Assembly (NCBI GenBank): GCA_024195265.1
Contig: JAJLRJ010000003.1
Span: 55,483,284 to 55,547,283, forward strand
Source of the DNA: Dendrophyllia cribrosa
Lineage: Eukaryota; Cnidaria; Anthozoa; Scleractinia; Dendrophylliidae
Length of the DNA stretch: 64,000 bases
Reading direction: 5' to 3'
The notes beneath the pieces were generated by a model. That model did not search any database. It saw only the letters and a list, made by a program, of their open reading frames with translations, and had not been told where the DNA came from. The translations under genes and the position numbers were made by a program. Each line of letters begins with the position of its first letter. The stretch's first letter is position 1. Positions 1 through 9,249 of the stretch are shown here, piece by piece.

Positions 1-105
1 AAAAATGGATGCAATTTTAAGCGGCTCGTGCAATTTGAGTTTTTTGAAAAACTCACTCGTGCAAATTAATCCCAAATTGAACTCGAAACCGTATGATTAC
101 CTATA

Positions 106-215
106 CTAATAATAATAATAATAATAATAATATTAATGTTATTTTACCAGGGTGACCTCATCAGCATAAAAGTGCTGTTATCAATAAGGGCCCTAAATGA
201 ATGAATGAAACTTTG
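106..215. repeat. (AAT)n tract with retroposon-like tail
   Basis: An AAT microsatellite runs into a stretch reading 'ccagggtgacctcatcagca' and ending in 'agggccctaaatgaatgaatg'. A similar pairing of AAT repeats with an 'acagggtgtgtccg' block lies near 12.77 kb. I read both as 3' tails of dispersed retroposons. The family name is not known to me. Confidence 0.5.
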
Positions 216-314
216 GTAGAAACTATCACATCAGCCTGTCCAAGTCCTGGTTGTTAGAATCATTATGGCGATCAGCACTAATCCAGGATTAAAAAAAACG
301 TCAAACAACGTTTT

Positions 315-745
315 TCTTCACTTGAAACTGAACAGTCAGATAATTGTATAAGTTTAGTAAAACACACATCAGCACACAATTCCTGAAGCTGTTGAATTTA
401 ATAGCTTACTCCGTCTTTGGAGAGCTGAAAACTGAACAGATTGGTGAAAAACAACATCTGCACACAATTCCTAACTCATCTTAATCCGTCTTGGATGAGC
501 TTAAAACTAAACAGTCAAATCAGTTTGGTGAAAAACCACATCTGTACACAATTCCTAAATTGGCTTAATCCGTCTTTGAAGAGCTTAAAACTGAACAGTC
601 AAATCAGTTTAGTAAAAAAAAACACATCTGTACACAATTCCTAAATTAGCTTAATCCGTCTTTGAAGAGCTTAAAACTGAACAGTCAAATCAGTTTTACA
701 TCTGCACACAATTCCTGAATTAGCGTAATCCGTCTTTGAAGATCC
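315..745 (+). repeat. Minisatellite, about five copies of an ~84 bp unit
   Basis: The unit contains 'gagcttaaaactgaacagtc', then 'cacaattcctaaatt', then 'cttaatccgtctttgaa'. Copies begin near 315, 421, 498, 582 and 666. The last three keep a spacing of about 84 bp and are nearly identical, while the first two are more diverged. The apparent ORF across it (441-644) is a product of the repeat and not a gene. Confidence 0.85.
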
Positions 746-1831
746 CAAGATGAAGGAAATAAACGTAGGTGCCAGTTTCTTTAGTTCGAAGGAAATTCTT
801 TCAGGAGTCCGGTTAAATTTTATTACGCAACTTCTTACTTGAACGTACGAACGACATAATCTTTGATTACTTTTCAGTTTAAATATTGTGACCATATTAA
901 ATATAAGAGCTTTTGAAGAAATAATTTGACCTCGGTTACTGTTTGGAGTGAAAAGGTAGGCATTTTGTGCTTGAGACCTTTTAGTGGAAGTGATGGAGAT
1001 GTGTAGTGAAAGTCATATAAATATTATCATGTGAAAAATAAAAACATTTTTTTAACGTCGATAATGTACGGGTTTGCTCCCTTAAGGGTACTGTTAACAC
1101 TTTTTGGTCGAGTTTTTAGTTTTCTGTTAAGAAATAGCCTTTATTTAAAAAAATTAAAGTTTTGCAAAATCATTAAAAGAACATGACATATTGTTCAAAA
1201 AGGAAATAGTCGTCAAAAAGAGTTTAAAGGGAATAGTTGATAAGTAGCTGCTCTGGAGTGCAGCCCTCTCTTGCAGCCCACTAGACTTCATCCGGGATCT
1301 CGAATTAAAGGCTATATTGCCCATATCACAATCCGGAACACTTTTCGCATCGCCCAGTGCATGCAGTAGTGTACATGCAGTATTCTTTTTGGCGGTTTTT
1401 CATGTTTCACACAGTCCATGGCAAAAAATTGGATGACATTTGCCTCTAATGTTTTAACTCGTCCCCAGACCCCCAATTTGACCATTAAAATCACAGCTTG
1501 TATGGAGTTCAACCGCGCGGTCATCGCTTTTAGCGGTATAACTCATTTTAATAGGCGTAATGTCAACATCCACACTCGGTTTTGAAGAGACTGGGATGTA
1601 GTGAACATTTTGGTGGGAAATATGATTTAGTTGGAGCGAAAAAAAAAACCCGTCATTTTGCCATTTTTTCAGTGCAATATGCTTCGACTGAGCCCATTTT
1701 GGTCAACATGTCCTCGAGACGAGATTATCTCATATCAATAATTGCTATTTGACACGAATTAACGATTATAGTTAATTCCGAACACTGTTTCCCAGGACAT
1801 TTCAGAAAAGAAGAAATAAAAAAAAACATGT

Positions 1832-1906
1832 TATTTGGACTGCGGGATTCGAACCCGGAACTACCGCTACTGGGAACGTCTTCTTACCACTAGACTACCG
1901 AACAAC
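1832..1906 (-). pseudogene. tRNA-like sequence (A and B boxes), probably not a tRNA gene
   Basis: Read on the minus strand it shows an A-box-like 'tagtctagtggtaaga' and a B box 'gggttcgaatcc'. The D stem (gtct/agac) pairs and four of five T-stem pairs form. The putative acceptor ends (tgttcgg and agtccaa) do not pair and the anticodon stem is poor. It is therefore a tRNA-derived Pol III-promoter-like module rather than a working tRNA. Confidence 0.6.
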
Positions 1907-2150
1907 AAGGCGATGGGAAATTATATCTGCAAGATATTTATTTGAGTCTTGCATAGAATATCATTGATCTACAGTGATTAGGCCTAAGCGCTGATTTCAA
2001 ATGGTTTGCTTTTTGTTGAGGTTTGGTGATCAAGCTTTTCCATTTACTTTCTAAAATTATTTTCAAGCGAGTGATTTTATAGGCTTACTACAGGGTGTAG
2101 AATAAGCGCATGAATTTTATTATGTTAAAAAATTGAGGTTTGCTCAACCA

Positions 2151-2224
2151 GCAGCGTGGTGGTCCAGTGGTTAGACGAGAGGATAAGTCAGCGAAGGGTC
2201 GTAGGTTCGAGTCCTGTCCGAACA
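2151..2224 (+). pseudogene. tRNA-like sequence (A and B boxes), opposed to the one at 1.87 kb
   Basis: The A-box-like 'tggtccagtggttaga' and B box 'ggttcgagtcc' are clear, and the T stem pairs if G-T wobbles are allowed. The acceptor ends do not match each other. Its 3' end 'ccgaaca' is the exact complement of the 5' end 'tgttcgg' of the minus-strand module in the same element, which suggests the two modules share an origin. Confidence 0.55.
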
Positions 2225-2997
2225 CTAAGGATTGTTCTTTTTCAACAAAAATGCTGATTTCCCAGAATTCCTTTCAGACTGTCAGTGTTCGGAATTAACT
2301 ATAATCGTTAATTCGGTGTCAAATAGCAATTATTGATATGAGATAATCTCGTCTCGAGGACACGTTGTGTGTTCAGTTTCATAGTTCCCATGTTAGCAAT
2401 TTATGACACATGAGAAATGCTAACCATGAAATAGTGTCCCTAGCAACGACTCTAAAACTGTAGTTAAGGTTCACCCCCCTTAAAAACAATAAAAATAAAG
2501 AAAAAGATCATGCAGTAAAAAGATTTGAGAGTTTTGATGCGTCGTAAAATGAGGGTGGCAAAGGGTTTATGCGTGACGCGTGATCAGTGCGTGAAACGAG
2601 AAAGTTAATAAAATGGAAACGTGATTCGTGAATTTAGGAACTAATATCCTGGTCAGAAACCAGACTAAGGAGGTGAGACAAATGCACGATAACTTTAAGA
2701 ACTAGCTAGTCTGCGAGCAAGCTTTCAAAAAAAAAACATGCCAAAAAGTAAATGAACAGCAGATATAACATAGCCTGTTCCAGGCTCCGAGATACAGTGT
2801 AGTGGGGAACGCGCGAAGTAAAAAAAGGGAAAAATCGAGGGGGAACTGGTCGGCGGAACCTGAAAACATTTCTTTACCGACGCTAATCCAATTTTGTGTC
2901 GTCAAGATGTCAAAATGTTAATTAACAGAAATAGTTCTCGGATTTCTCGCGCGAGTATTTCGCCCAAAAGCACGTACAAGAACGCGAGGTAATCCGC

Positions 2998-5490
2998 ATG
3001 TCTTTCAAGACGCGTACGCCGACGAAAATACTGTCCTCGAATCTCGAAGTCCACCAAAGGAGGACAAACCACCTATCCCATGATACTTTGCGCTTAAAAT
3101 GTCACAAGTTTCGTGGTTCCAGCCGTGCAAGAAGCGTGAAAAGCAGCTTTTTTAGCCGCCGATTTGAAATTGATAAAAACACTTCAAGGTTAGTTATATT
3201 GTTTTATATGAATCGTTATTGTATTTTGCTTTTTTGCAGCGTGTCTCAAGTTCTAGTAATGACCTTTTGACCTATTTTCAGATCAATACTTCGGACCACA
3301 TTAGACTTGCAAATAAGTGATGGCTGAATGACCCTCAATAATCGTGGTAAGTGCGCGTTGTTTTATTGACCTTTTGGTCAGCAGACAATAGAAATATCAA
3401 AATAAGATAACTTTGAAGGTAGTTCGATTTTGGAACCTCGAAGAACCTCGCGATTTCAATGCGTTTTATCGCCGTAAAGTTTGGCATTTTTGGCCTGTTC
3501 GCATCACCGACATGAGCTCTCGAGGTGTGAATTTTTGCGGGAAAATACGCCAACTCTGCTATGAATTTTCCCTTCTTTAATTTCACTCGCACGTTTTCCA
3601 AACGATCGTGTTGGATAGTTGTTTAGCTCGCATTGTTATATTCCATCTGTATTTTTCTAGATTGTTATTGGACTTATTGCGATGGATGGATCGGAAAAAC
3701 GTCCGCATGTTGTTACCGGCAATACGCCAAACAAGCCAAAAAAGGCACGAGAAGTCGAAAATATCGAAGAAAGACCTGCCCGACGAACACTGGCTTTTCA
3801 TGGAAAAGGAAGCCCTTTGCAAAAGGTACTTGAATGCATATAAATTACCTTGTTTAATATTTGTTCAAATGACTCCAGTAATGTTTGCAGAAACAAGCAT
3901 TTCAAAGAAAATTTATGAGCACATATGAGGTTGTTTAATAAGGGGCACTGTAGTGTAGATGAGATTTCTATGAGTGGATGCCCTGGCATGCTGATAACTA
4001 TGACTTCTCAACCATTGACATCAACAGGTATCCAATGAATTTTAGGAATAATATATGAGATGAAAAAATGGAACCTTGTTAATATTACCACCTTGTTATT
4101 ATGACCACTTTATGAGGGCACAGAAATCTTGCATGAAAAACCTTGCTGATTCTGCCAACCATAAATATGACAACATTTTTATGGTCCAGAGGTGGTTGTG
4201 TTAACAGAGTTACACTGTATGTGTAAATATTCTCACTGATAAAATGAAACCTTAAAAATGTTGTTTTTTATAATAAATTAAATAAAATTCACCCACCAAT
4301 TACATGTAAGAACATACAGTATACAAAATTCTTCATCCACTGATGACAGGCCCACCTGACTAGTAAATACTTATTCTGGTTACCCCTTTTTCCCAAATAA
4401 CTTACTCCATAAAACATGTAAAAAGAAGGATTATTAATTTTATTGCTTTCAAGGCCTGTTGCTGGCATACGGGATTTTCTCGGGAGACTGTTGTGGAAGT
4501 GACAACAAATATTTCGAAATATTGATTTATTTGCAGAATGTGGAAATTGGTTATGAGGAACACCCTCGGGCTGCTGAAACAGATGACCTTGGAATCATAC
4601 TTTTGTGTTGCCCATCGGGACCTGGGACATATTTTCACACTGAAGACGTTCAAGAGCTACTGACCAAAGAGTGTAAGGTATGTAAATTGTCTGGATCATG
4701 ATGATATTTTTGGACATAAAATCACTAGCCTGTGTTGCAGGCATTGATTTAATTATAGGGTGCAAATTTCTATTGCATTAAAATTTTCGGATTTTTTAGT
4801 CTGATGTTTACCCGTGTATAAATAAAAGTGATGATGATGATGATGATGTGTTCATACCCCCCAAACATGCCTGTTGTGCAGGCTATAAAAACACAAACAC
4901 ACCAAAGGACTTTATGAAAGTACTCCCACCTCAAGGAAAATATTTTTGCATGAAAAAGATATAGCATATTTTTTTTTCCAACAGCTCTGCCACATTTTTT
5001 TAAACAGAAAATTAAAAATAGGCAAAATCCATAATAACATTGGCTTCTCACTTGTCTACAGTCATCCGTTGTTATAATACTAAGACTGCAATTCTGGCTT
5101 TCCTCCAAAAAAGGGTTTTTCTCCTCTTATGTTTCTTATTGCCATGCATATAATTACTTTAGAAGTAAATAGTTAATCTGACAGCAATTAATTTGCATGT
5201 ACCGTTTTAGGGAATTTTGCAAGAGGATGGACACTGATTTGCCATTTTATTATTGGACATTGAATGAACGCTACTCTGAAGAGGACCCTTCATTTGATGT
5301 TAGACCAGAGTTTGACGAAGATGAAGATGATGAACGCAATCATCCCTTGTGTCTCCATAGGTTGCGACTCAATCAGAGGGAAGACAGCTCCATCTTTGTA
5401 CTTGGAAGGGCCCATCTCCCTGCTCGTCACAGGCTAACCATCCGTCAGTCGTTTCACAGGCCTGGAAATTATCTTGCCCTACCCCCTTAA
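2998..5490 (+). CDS. Uncharacterised protein, 196 aa, three coding exons
   Basis: Coding exons are 3682-3825, 4537-4677 and 5185-5490, all joined in phase 0 with GT/AG sites (AAAG|GTAC, TTGCAG, AAG|GTATG, GACAG). The start ATG at 3682 lies in an exon whose acceptor ends at 3660. Upstream, a donor at 3189, an acceptor ending at 3281 and a donor GTAAGT at 3348 suggest 5' UTR exons. The middle 66 bp exon has stops in all frames, so I treat this part as untranslated. The N-terminal third is basic and proline-rich. The middle has a hydrophobic stretch (about residues 65-73). The C-terminal third has an acidic run (DEDEDDE) and ends in LALPP. I recognise no family. An AATAAA-like signal lies about 120 bp after the stop. 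Confidence 0.6.
3071..3093 (+). promoter_or_regulatory. ZNF143/Staf-like promoter motif
   Basis: The sequence 'cctatcccatgatactttgc' resembles the TCCCANNRTGC core of the Staf/ZNF143 element found in housekeeping promoters of animals. It sits inside a ~30 bp block, 'aaaggaggacaa..cacctatccca', that recurs in inverted orientation at 8248-8286, also next to a predicted gene start. Assignment to ZNF143 is inference. Confidence 0.4.
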
Positions 5491-5499
5491 AGTGTTTTT

Positions 5500-6590
5500 T
5501 TTGTGTGCCATGTACACTGATGGTAGAAAATAATGCTTTGGTTTCAATTAATTTGTATTTGTGTAGATTTTTGTTTTCCTTTGGTTGTTATTCCATGTAA
5601 TTTGCCAACAACAATAAATTATCCAAAACAAAGGAAACTAAAAATCCAACCAAAAATAAATTAAAACCACAAGTGGGAATTTTTTTGGAAATAATTGTAG
5701 CAGTGTAAGTGCATTTCGTTATATTAAAAAACAGTAAAGGTCATGCACTAACTGACAAGTCACAAGGACACTGGTGCTTATCACTATTCTGGATTTTGCA
5801 AGGGACGAATAATGACTGACTCTGTTGTAAATCCTAATGCCATAAATATTTATTTCTTTAAACTACAGTAAGATGTAAGTTTACTTGTGAGAAAAATTGG
5901 ACAAAAAGTTCACAAGAGGAGCGTTCATGCCATAAATAACAGTTAAATATTACATCATATTTCAAGGCAGGAACTATTTTGTCTATCATCACTGAAATTA
6001 GATTTGCCATTAATGTAACAGTAAGTATTAGAAAATGGTTTTCTTACAGTTGTGAAATTAACTTTTAGTAAGTTGATAAAAAAAAGATGTATTTCAAGTA
6101 TTAATAATATTCCTCTTACACTTGTTAAAATGTACCATTTAAACCAAACAATGCAAGGTGCCATTAACAATGCCACAACCACTCAATAATTTCATATCTA
6201 CCTGTATAATTATACATGTACTTTTGTTGAGCTTGTTTCATTATTCAGTGGCTCTACCAGGGATACCCAAGACAGACAGGAATGCAGTTTCTTGTGTCTG
6301 GATATTAAAATCAATCTCATCTGCTCTCACATTATAGCAGTTTTGAATTTCAACTGAGTGATTTAATACCGAAACAGGTGCCAGGCATGGGAAAACACAC
6401 AGAAATAAGTCAATTAAGTCTATATTGGTTGGAAAATTGTCACAAGTTTTCTAAACCAATACCAAGCAAATAGGAAATCCTTTTGACCTGGGGCCTATAA
6501 TATTGTTGTAAGGTGAAGATATTTTCTACTATTAAAAGTGGCAATAATACAACTTGACAAAAATCTGGAGTCTAAGTTAATTGAAACGAC
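5500..6590. other. Intergenic, no gene seen
   Basis: AT-rich 3' flank of the preceding gene. It holds only short ORFs without supporting splice sites or recognisable protein character. Confidence 0.5.
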
Positions 6591-6591
6591 T

Positions 6592-6890
6592 TACCATAAA
6601 TCCTCTATTAAGCCCCCCTCCCTCCACCCTTTTCCTTCACAACCAAAACAAGGAATAACAGACTGTATTACCAGTACATTTGTACCGTTCCAATCCGGGT
6701 ACAAGTTCACATACATAATATTCATGAGCTTTGGGAAAATATAATCGGTACTTGTACTAAAACTTAATCATAATTACTGTAATCAATGAGTGGTGAACTG
6801 CTGGCATTCGCTAAATTATAATAAGTTCCCCCTCAAATAAATGCACTTGAAAACAATAAGCCCCAGGGGGGCTTAATAAAGGATTTACAG
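6592..6890. mobile_element. MITE-like element with ~27 bp inverted ends
   Basis: The left end 'aaatcctctattaagccccc' is matched in inverted form by 'gggggcttaataaaggattt' at the right end (about 6866-6886). There is no coding capacity. A related G-rich phrase follows near 6980 ('agggggtgattaatcgagg'). Confidence 0.7.
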
Positions 6891-7404
6891 ACGTATGTTG
6901 ATTTAAAAAAATTGACAGGCTACCTTATTTTCTCAAATAATAGATTAAAATATTTTTTTATTTTTTCGTACCAAAAGCTAAAGGGGGTGATTAATCGAGG
7001 GAGGTGATTATCTGAATATTGTTCGCTGGAAGTCGGTGTCCTAAATATTGTGTTTTATTATCCCATTTAATCATAAAATATTCACTTCAAGGGATGCAAG
7101 TATTTTCAATATTTCTACCAAAGGTGGCCAATTAATCGAGGTATTATTCAAGAAAATCATGTGTGGTATTCTCATTTTATGATACAAAAATAATAATTGA
7201 CACCATTACAGTTGGACTTCCTATGCTAGTGACTGACAGAACTTTACAGCAAAAATGAACTGATATCTAATAGAAGTTATTGACATGCTTTTAATTTCCT
7301 TGTTCTTGATTGCCTGGGTGACTGGAATGTAGCCAATCGGGCTCCACGAATTTCCATGGTAAGCATGTACAAGAATGGCATTTTCATCTCTTCTGTTGAT
7401 AGGT

Positions 7405-8193
7405 TCAAAACTTAACTACTGCAGTACGTATTGATTCCTTATTGATCCTTTTTTCCTTACAGTTTTTTAAGGGTCTTTTGAAAGTGTTCTGATATGAGTT
7501 GCCTTTCAAAGCAAATGATTCCGTAAACAAAGTTTCTGTCACACCACAAAGTGAGATAATCTCAGGTGCACTAACAGTAGTGGCTGTTGTGGGGAAACTT
7601 GTAGCTGCACACGATGTCAACAAAACGTTTCCTTGCTTCAAAGGGTTCGAGCAGTTACAATTCACTCTGTTCACGTCCAAATGTCTGAAATGTGGCATAC
7701 AATCGATCGTAGTGACACTAGACGGATTCCTGGCTTTAACTGAACATTGCGAGGCAGTCACGGATATATCGACGTTGAAATTCCAAATAAGCATTACTTC
7801 TCCGTCATCTTCGACTTCATCTGGGCGAATCTGCAATTAAAATTTGTTAAATTGTGACGCTTATTTCGCCAAAATTGAGATAAACAGTGCGATAACTATG
7901 ATTGAGAGATATTCTTACCTGGAATTCGACACTGGAGACAACATAAATAACGCAGGGTGAGACCAAATTTCTCAATTTCTTGAGCACTCGATCACACTGT
8001 GGAAGGCAACCATCCGCCGCTCCGAAAGAGATTTGAGGAAACTCACATGCCCAAACAGAAATTTTAGCTTAAGAAAAGGTTAACTAGGTACTGTAAGCTC
8101 AAAAACAAACTCGAGATCGACACAATACAAATATAATAAGCTTAATTTCCGAAATATTGGCGCTTGCCACGCTTGTTCCTCCATCGCATCCAT
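7405..8193 (-). CDS. Uncharacterised protein, three exons, ~214 aa
   Basis: Two exons are well supported: 8067-7919, ending CCAG|GTAAG, and 7830-7405, after the acceptor AATTGCAG, with the frame continuing across the junction to a stop at 7405. The first exon is less sure. An ATG at 8193 (second ATG at 8184) joins in frame only through a weak donor after 8124, giving a 56 bp intron. Exon 2 encodes a cysteine-containing region with residues KISVWACEFPQ and a hydrophobic CVIYVVSS. Exon 3 opens with an acidic patch followed by LIWNFNVDISV. I do not recognise the family. An alternative donor ACT|GTAAGG near 7460 could lead to further exons. The same spot also looks like a plus-strand acceptor. 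Confidence 0.5.
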
Positions 8194-8247
8194 TTTGAAA
8201 TGATGTGATCACGTGACGAATACACGTTGATAATATAGTTGGAAGTG

Positions 8248-8286
8248 ATGCATTGTGGGATAGGTGACTTGTCCTCCTTTAAGTCC
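8248..8286 (-). promoter_or_regulatory. ZNF143/Staf-like promoter motif, inverted copy
   Basis: Read on the minus strand this is 'aaaggaggacaagtcaccta' followed by TCCCACAATGC, which fits the Staf core TCCCANNRTGC. It lies between the minus-strand gene start (8193) and the plus-strand ORF at 8.3-8.7 kb. It matches the block at 3056-3085 almost base for base. It is probably a bidirectional promoter. Confidence 0.45.
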
Positions 8287-8325
8287 ACCCTTCAAAGTGC
8301 TGCATATTTTGTAGGAGAAACGTAG

Positions 8326-8715
8326 CATGTAGAGGAACCAAGAGTTTCTTTGTTCAGTGTAGTGAGAAATAAGGAATTGCTGGCGTTTTCGGGAACCGAG
8401 AGTTTGGTTTTAGCTGATGTTGTCGCCTCGCTTGGGCACAAGCTCATAAAGCACGAGGAACTTTCTACCGTCAGCTGCTTGACTTGTGCGAGAACTTTAA
8501 CTAACTACTTTTTTTCAAACTTGTCGCAAAATCAAACGACGGCATTTCTTCAGCTAAACCGAAGAGACTTTCCAGCTCACCTACTGGAATTTCGCCTTCC
8601 GCTAAATGAACGCGGGAAGGAACTCCGTCTTCTGGGACAAGAAGACGACGACTCTTACATTAGACGACGACTCTTACATTTAGCCGTTTGTAAGGAGGAT
8701 TTTAGTTTAGACTGA
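8326..8715 (+). CDS. ORF of unknown function, ~130 codons, no ATG
   Basis: The frame opens after a stop at 8323 and runs to 8715 without an ATG. A good acceptor (TTTCTTTGTTCAG, ending 8356) suggests it may be an internal or last exon. The product contains KLIKHEELSTVSCLTCART and a basic C-terminal part with a direct duplication, 'gacgacgactcttacatt' (about 8644-8679). The two cysteines spaced CLTC could suggest a small metal-binding site, but I cannot assign a family. It could also be a decayed or retroposed exon, because the sequence downstream of it is repeated near 53.5 kb. Confidence 0.3.
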   Translation, partial: HVEEPRVSLFSVVRNKELLAFSGTESLVLADVVASLGHKLIKHEELSTVSCLTCARTLTNYFFSNLSQNQTTAFLQLNRRDFPAHLLEFRLPLNERGKELRLLGQEDDDSYIRRRLLHLAVCKEDFSLD

Positions 8716-8989
8716 GTTTTAAAACCTTTCAAAAGCAGCGTGCAACGGACTAGAGGTCAAGTCTGTCGGTTGTGGTTTCCCGTGGTGTTGCGCTTGTAGA
8801 TTTTGACCTCATTTTAGCGTCCTTTTTTGCCTGGCGGTTGGTGTGTTGTTTTCGCCATTAATATTGGCATGTAGATTTTTATGAAGGAAAGGTTTGAATT
8901 TCTCTAACTTTCCTCTCTGAAATACCGGACATGACAGGATCTGAAATGATCTGTTGGCCGTGAATGTCTTTCCTGATATTAATAAAGAG

Positions 8990-9240
8990 TCACGCTGGGC
9001 CCAGCTATTTTAGTTTTGTCTTTGCAGGATTTTAATTTTCAGGATCCAAGCTTTATAGCAGAGAGAGTTGTAGCTTAATACGCTATTCAACTTGTAGAGA
9101 GTTGAAGTCAAGGCTGTAATTTTAGCTTCCATTCGCTACTCTTTATAGCTGCGTGGAGCTGTTTATACTAAAATCTCCGTTGGCAATTTAACAGTCTTGC
9201 GACTGCTTCGTTTATGCCACTATTTCATTCAGGCAAGACC
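8990..9240 (+). repeat. Dispersed repeat, copy 1 (partner at 53.44 kb)
   Basis: It begins 'gctgggcccagctatttt', followed by 'tttgtctttgcagga', 'gatccaagcttta..agcagagagag' and later 'tttatgccactatttcatt'. The same ordered blocks occur at 53440-53710 in the same orientation. No coding frame is conserved that I can see. Confidence 0.65.
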
Positions 9241-9249
9241 ATGGTTTCG

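Larger units (their letters stand above)
1704..2367. mobile_element. TIR element with two opposed tRNA-like modules
   Basis: Arms at 1711-1787 and 2283-2360 are inverted copies that differ by one inserted base. With one more mismatch they extend outward to 1704 and 2367. Each arm holds an internal palindrome (gaattaac / gttaattc). The ~495 bp core holds a tRNA-like module on the minus strand (about 1832-1906) and another on the plus strand (about 2151-2224), each with recognisable A and B boxes. No transposase ORF is present. It is best read as a non-autonomous foldback or MITE-type element. No target-site duplication was obvious. Confidence 0.8.

Noticed and set aside
441..644. 67-codon ORF
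   Set aside because: It is a reading of the 84 bp minisatellite, and the repeated peptide follows the DNA repeat.
1832..2224. Two functional tRNA genes
   Set aside because: A and B boxes are good but acceptor stems do not pair and the modules sit inside a TIR element, so tRNA-derived elements are more likely.
4454..4536. Longer exon 2 for the 3.7-5.5 kb gene, using an acceptor at 4453
   Set aside because: It would break the frame with exon 1, whereas the acceptor ending at 4536 keeps phase 0.
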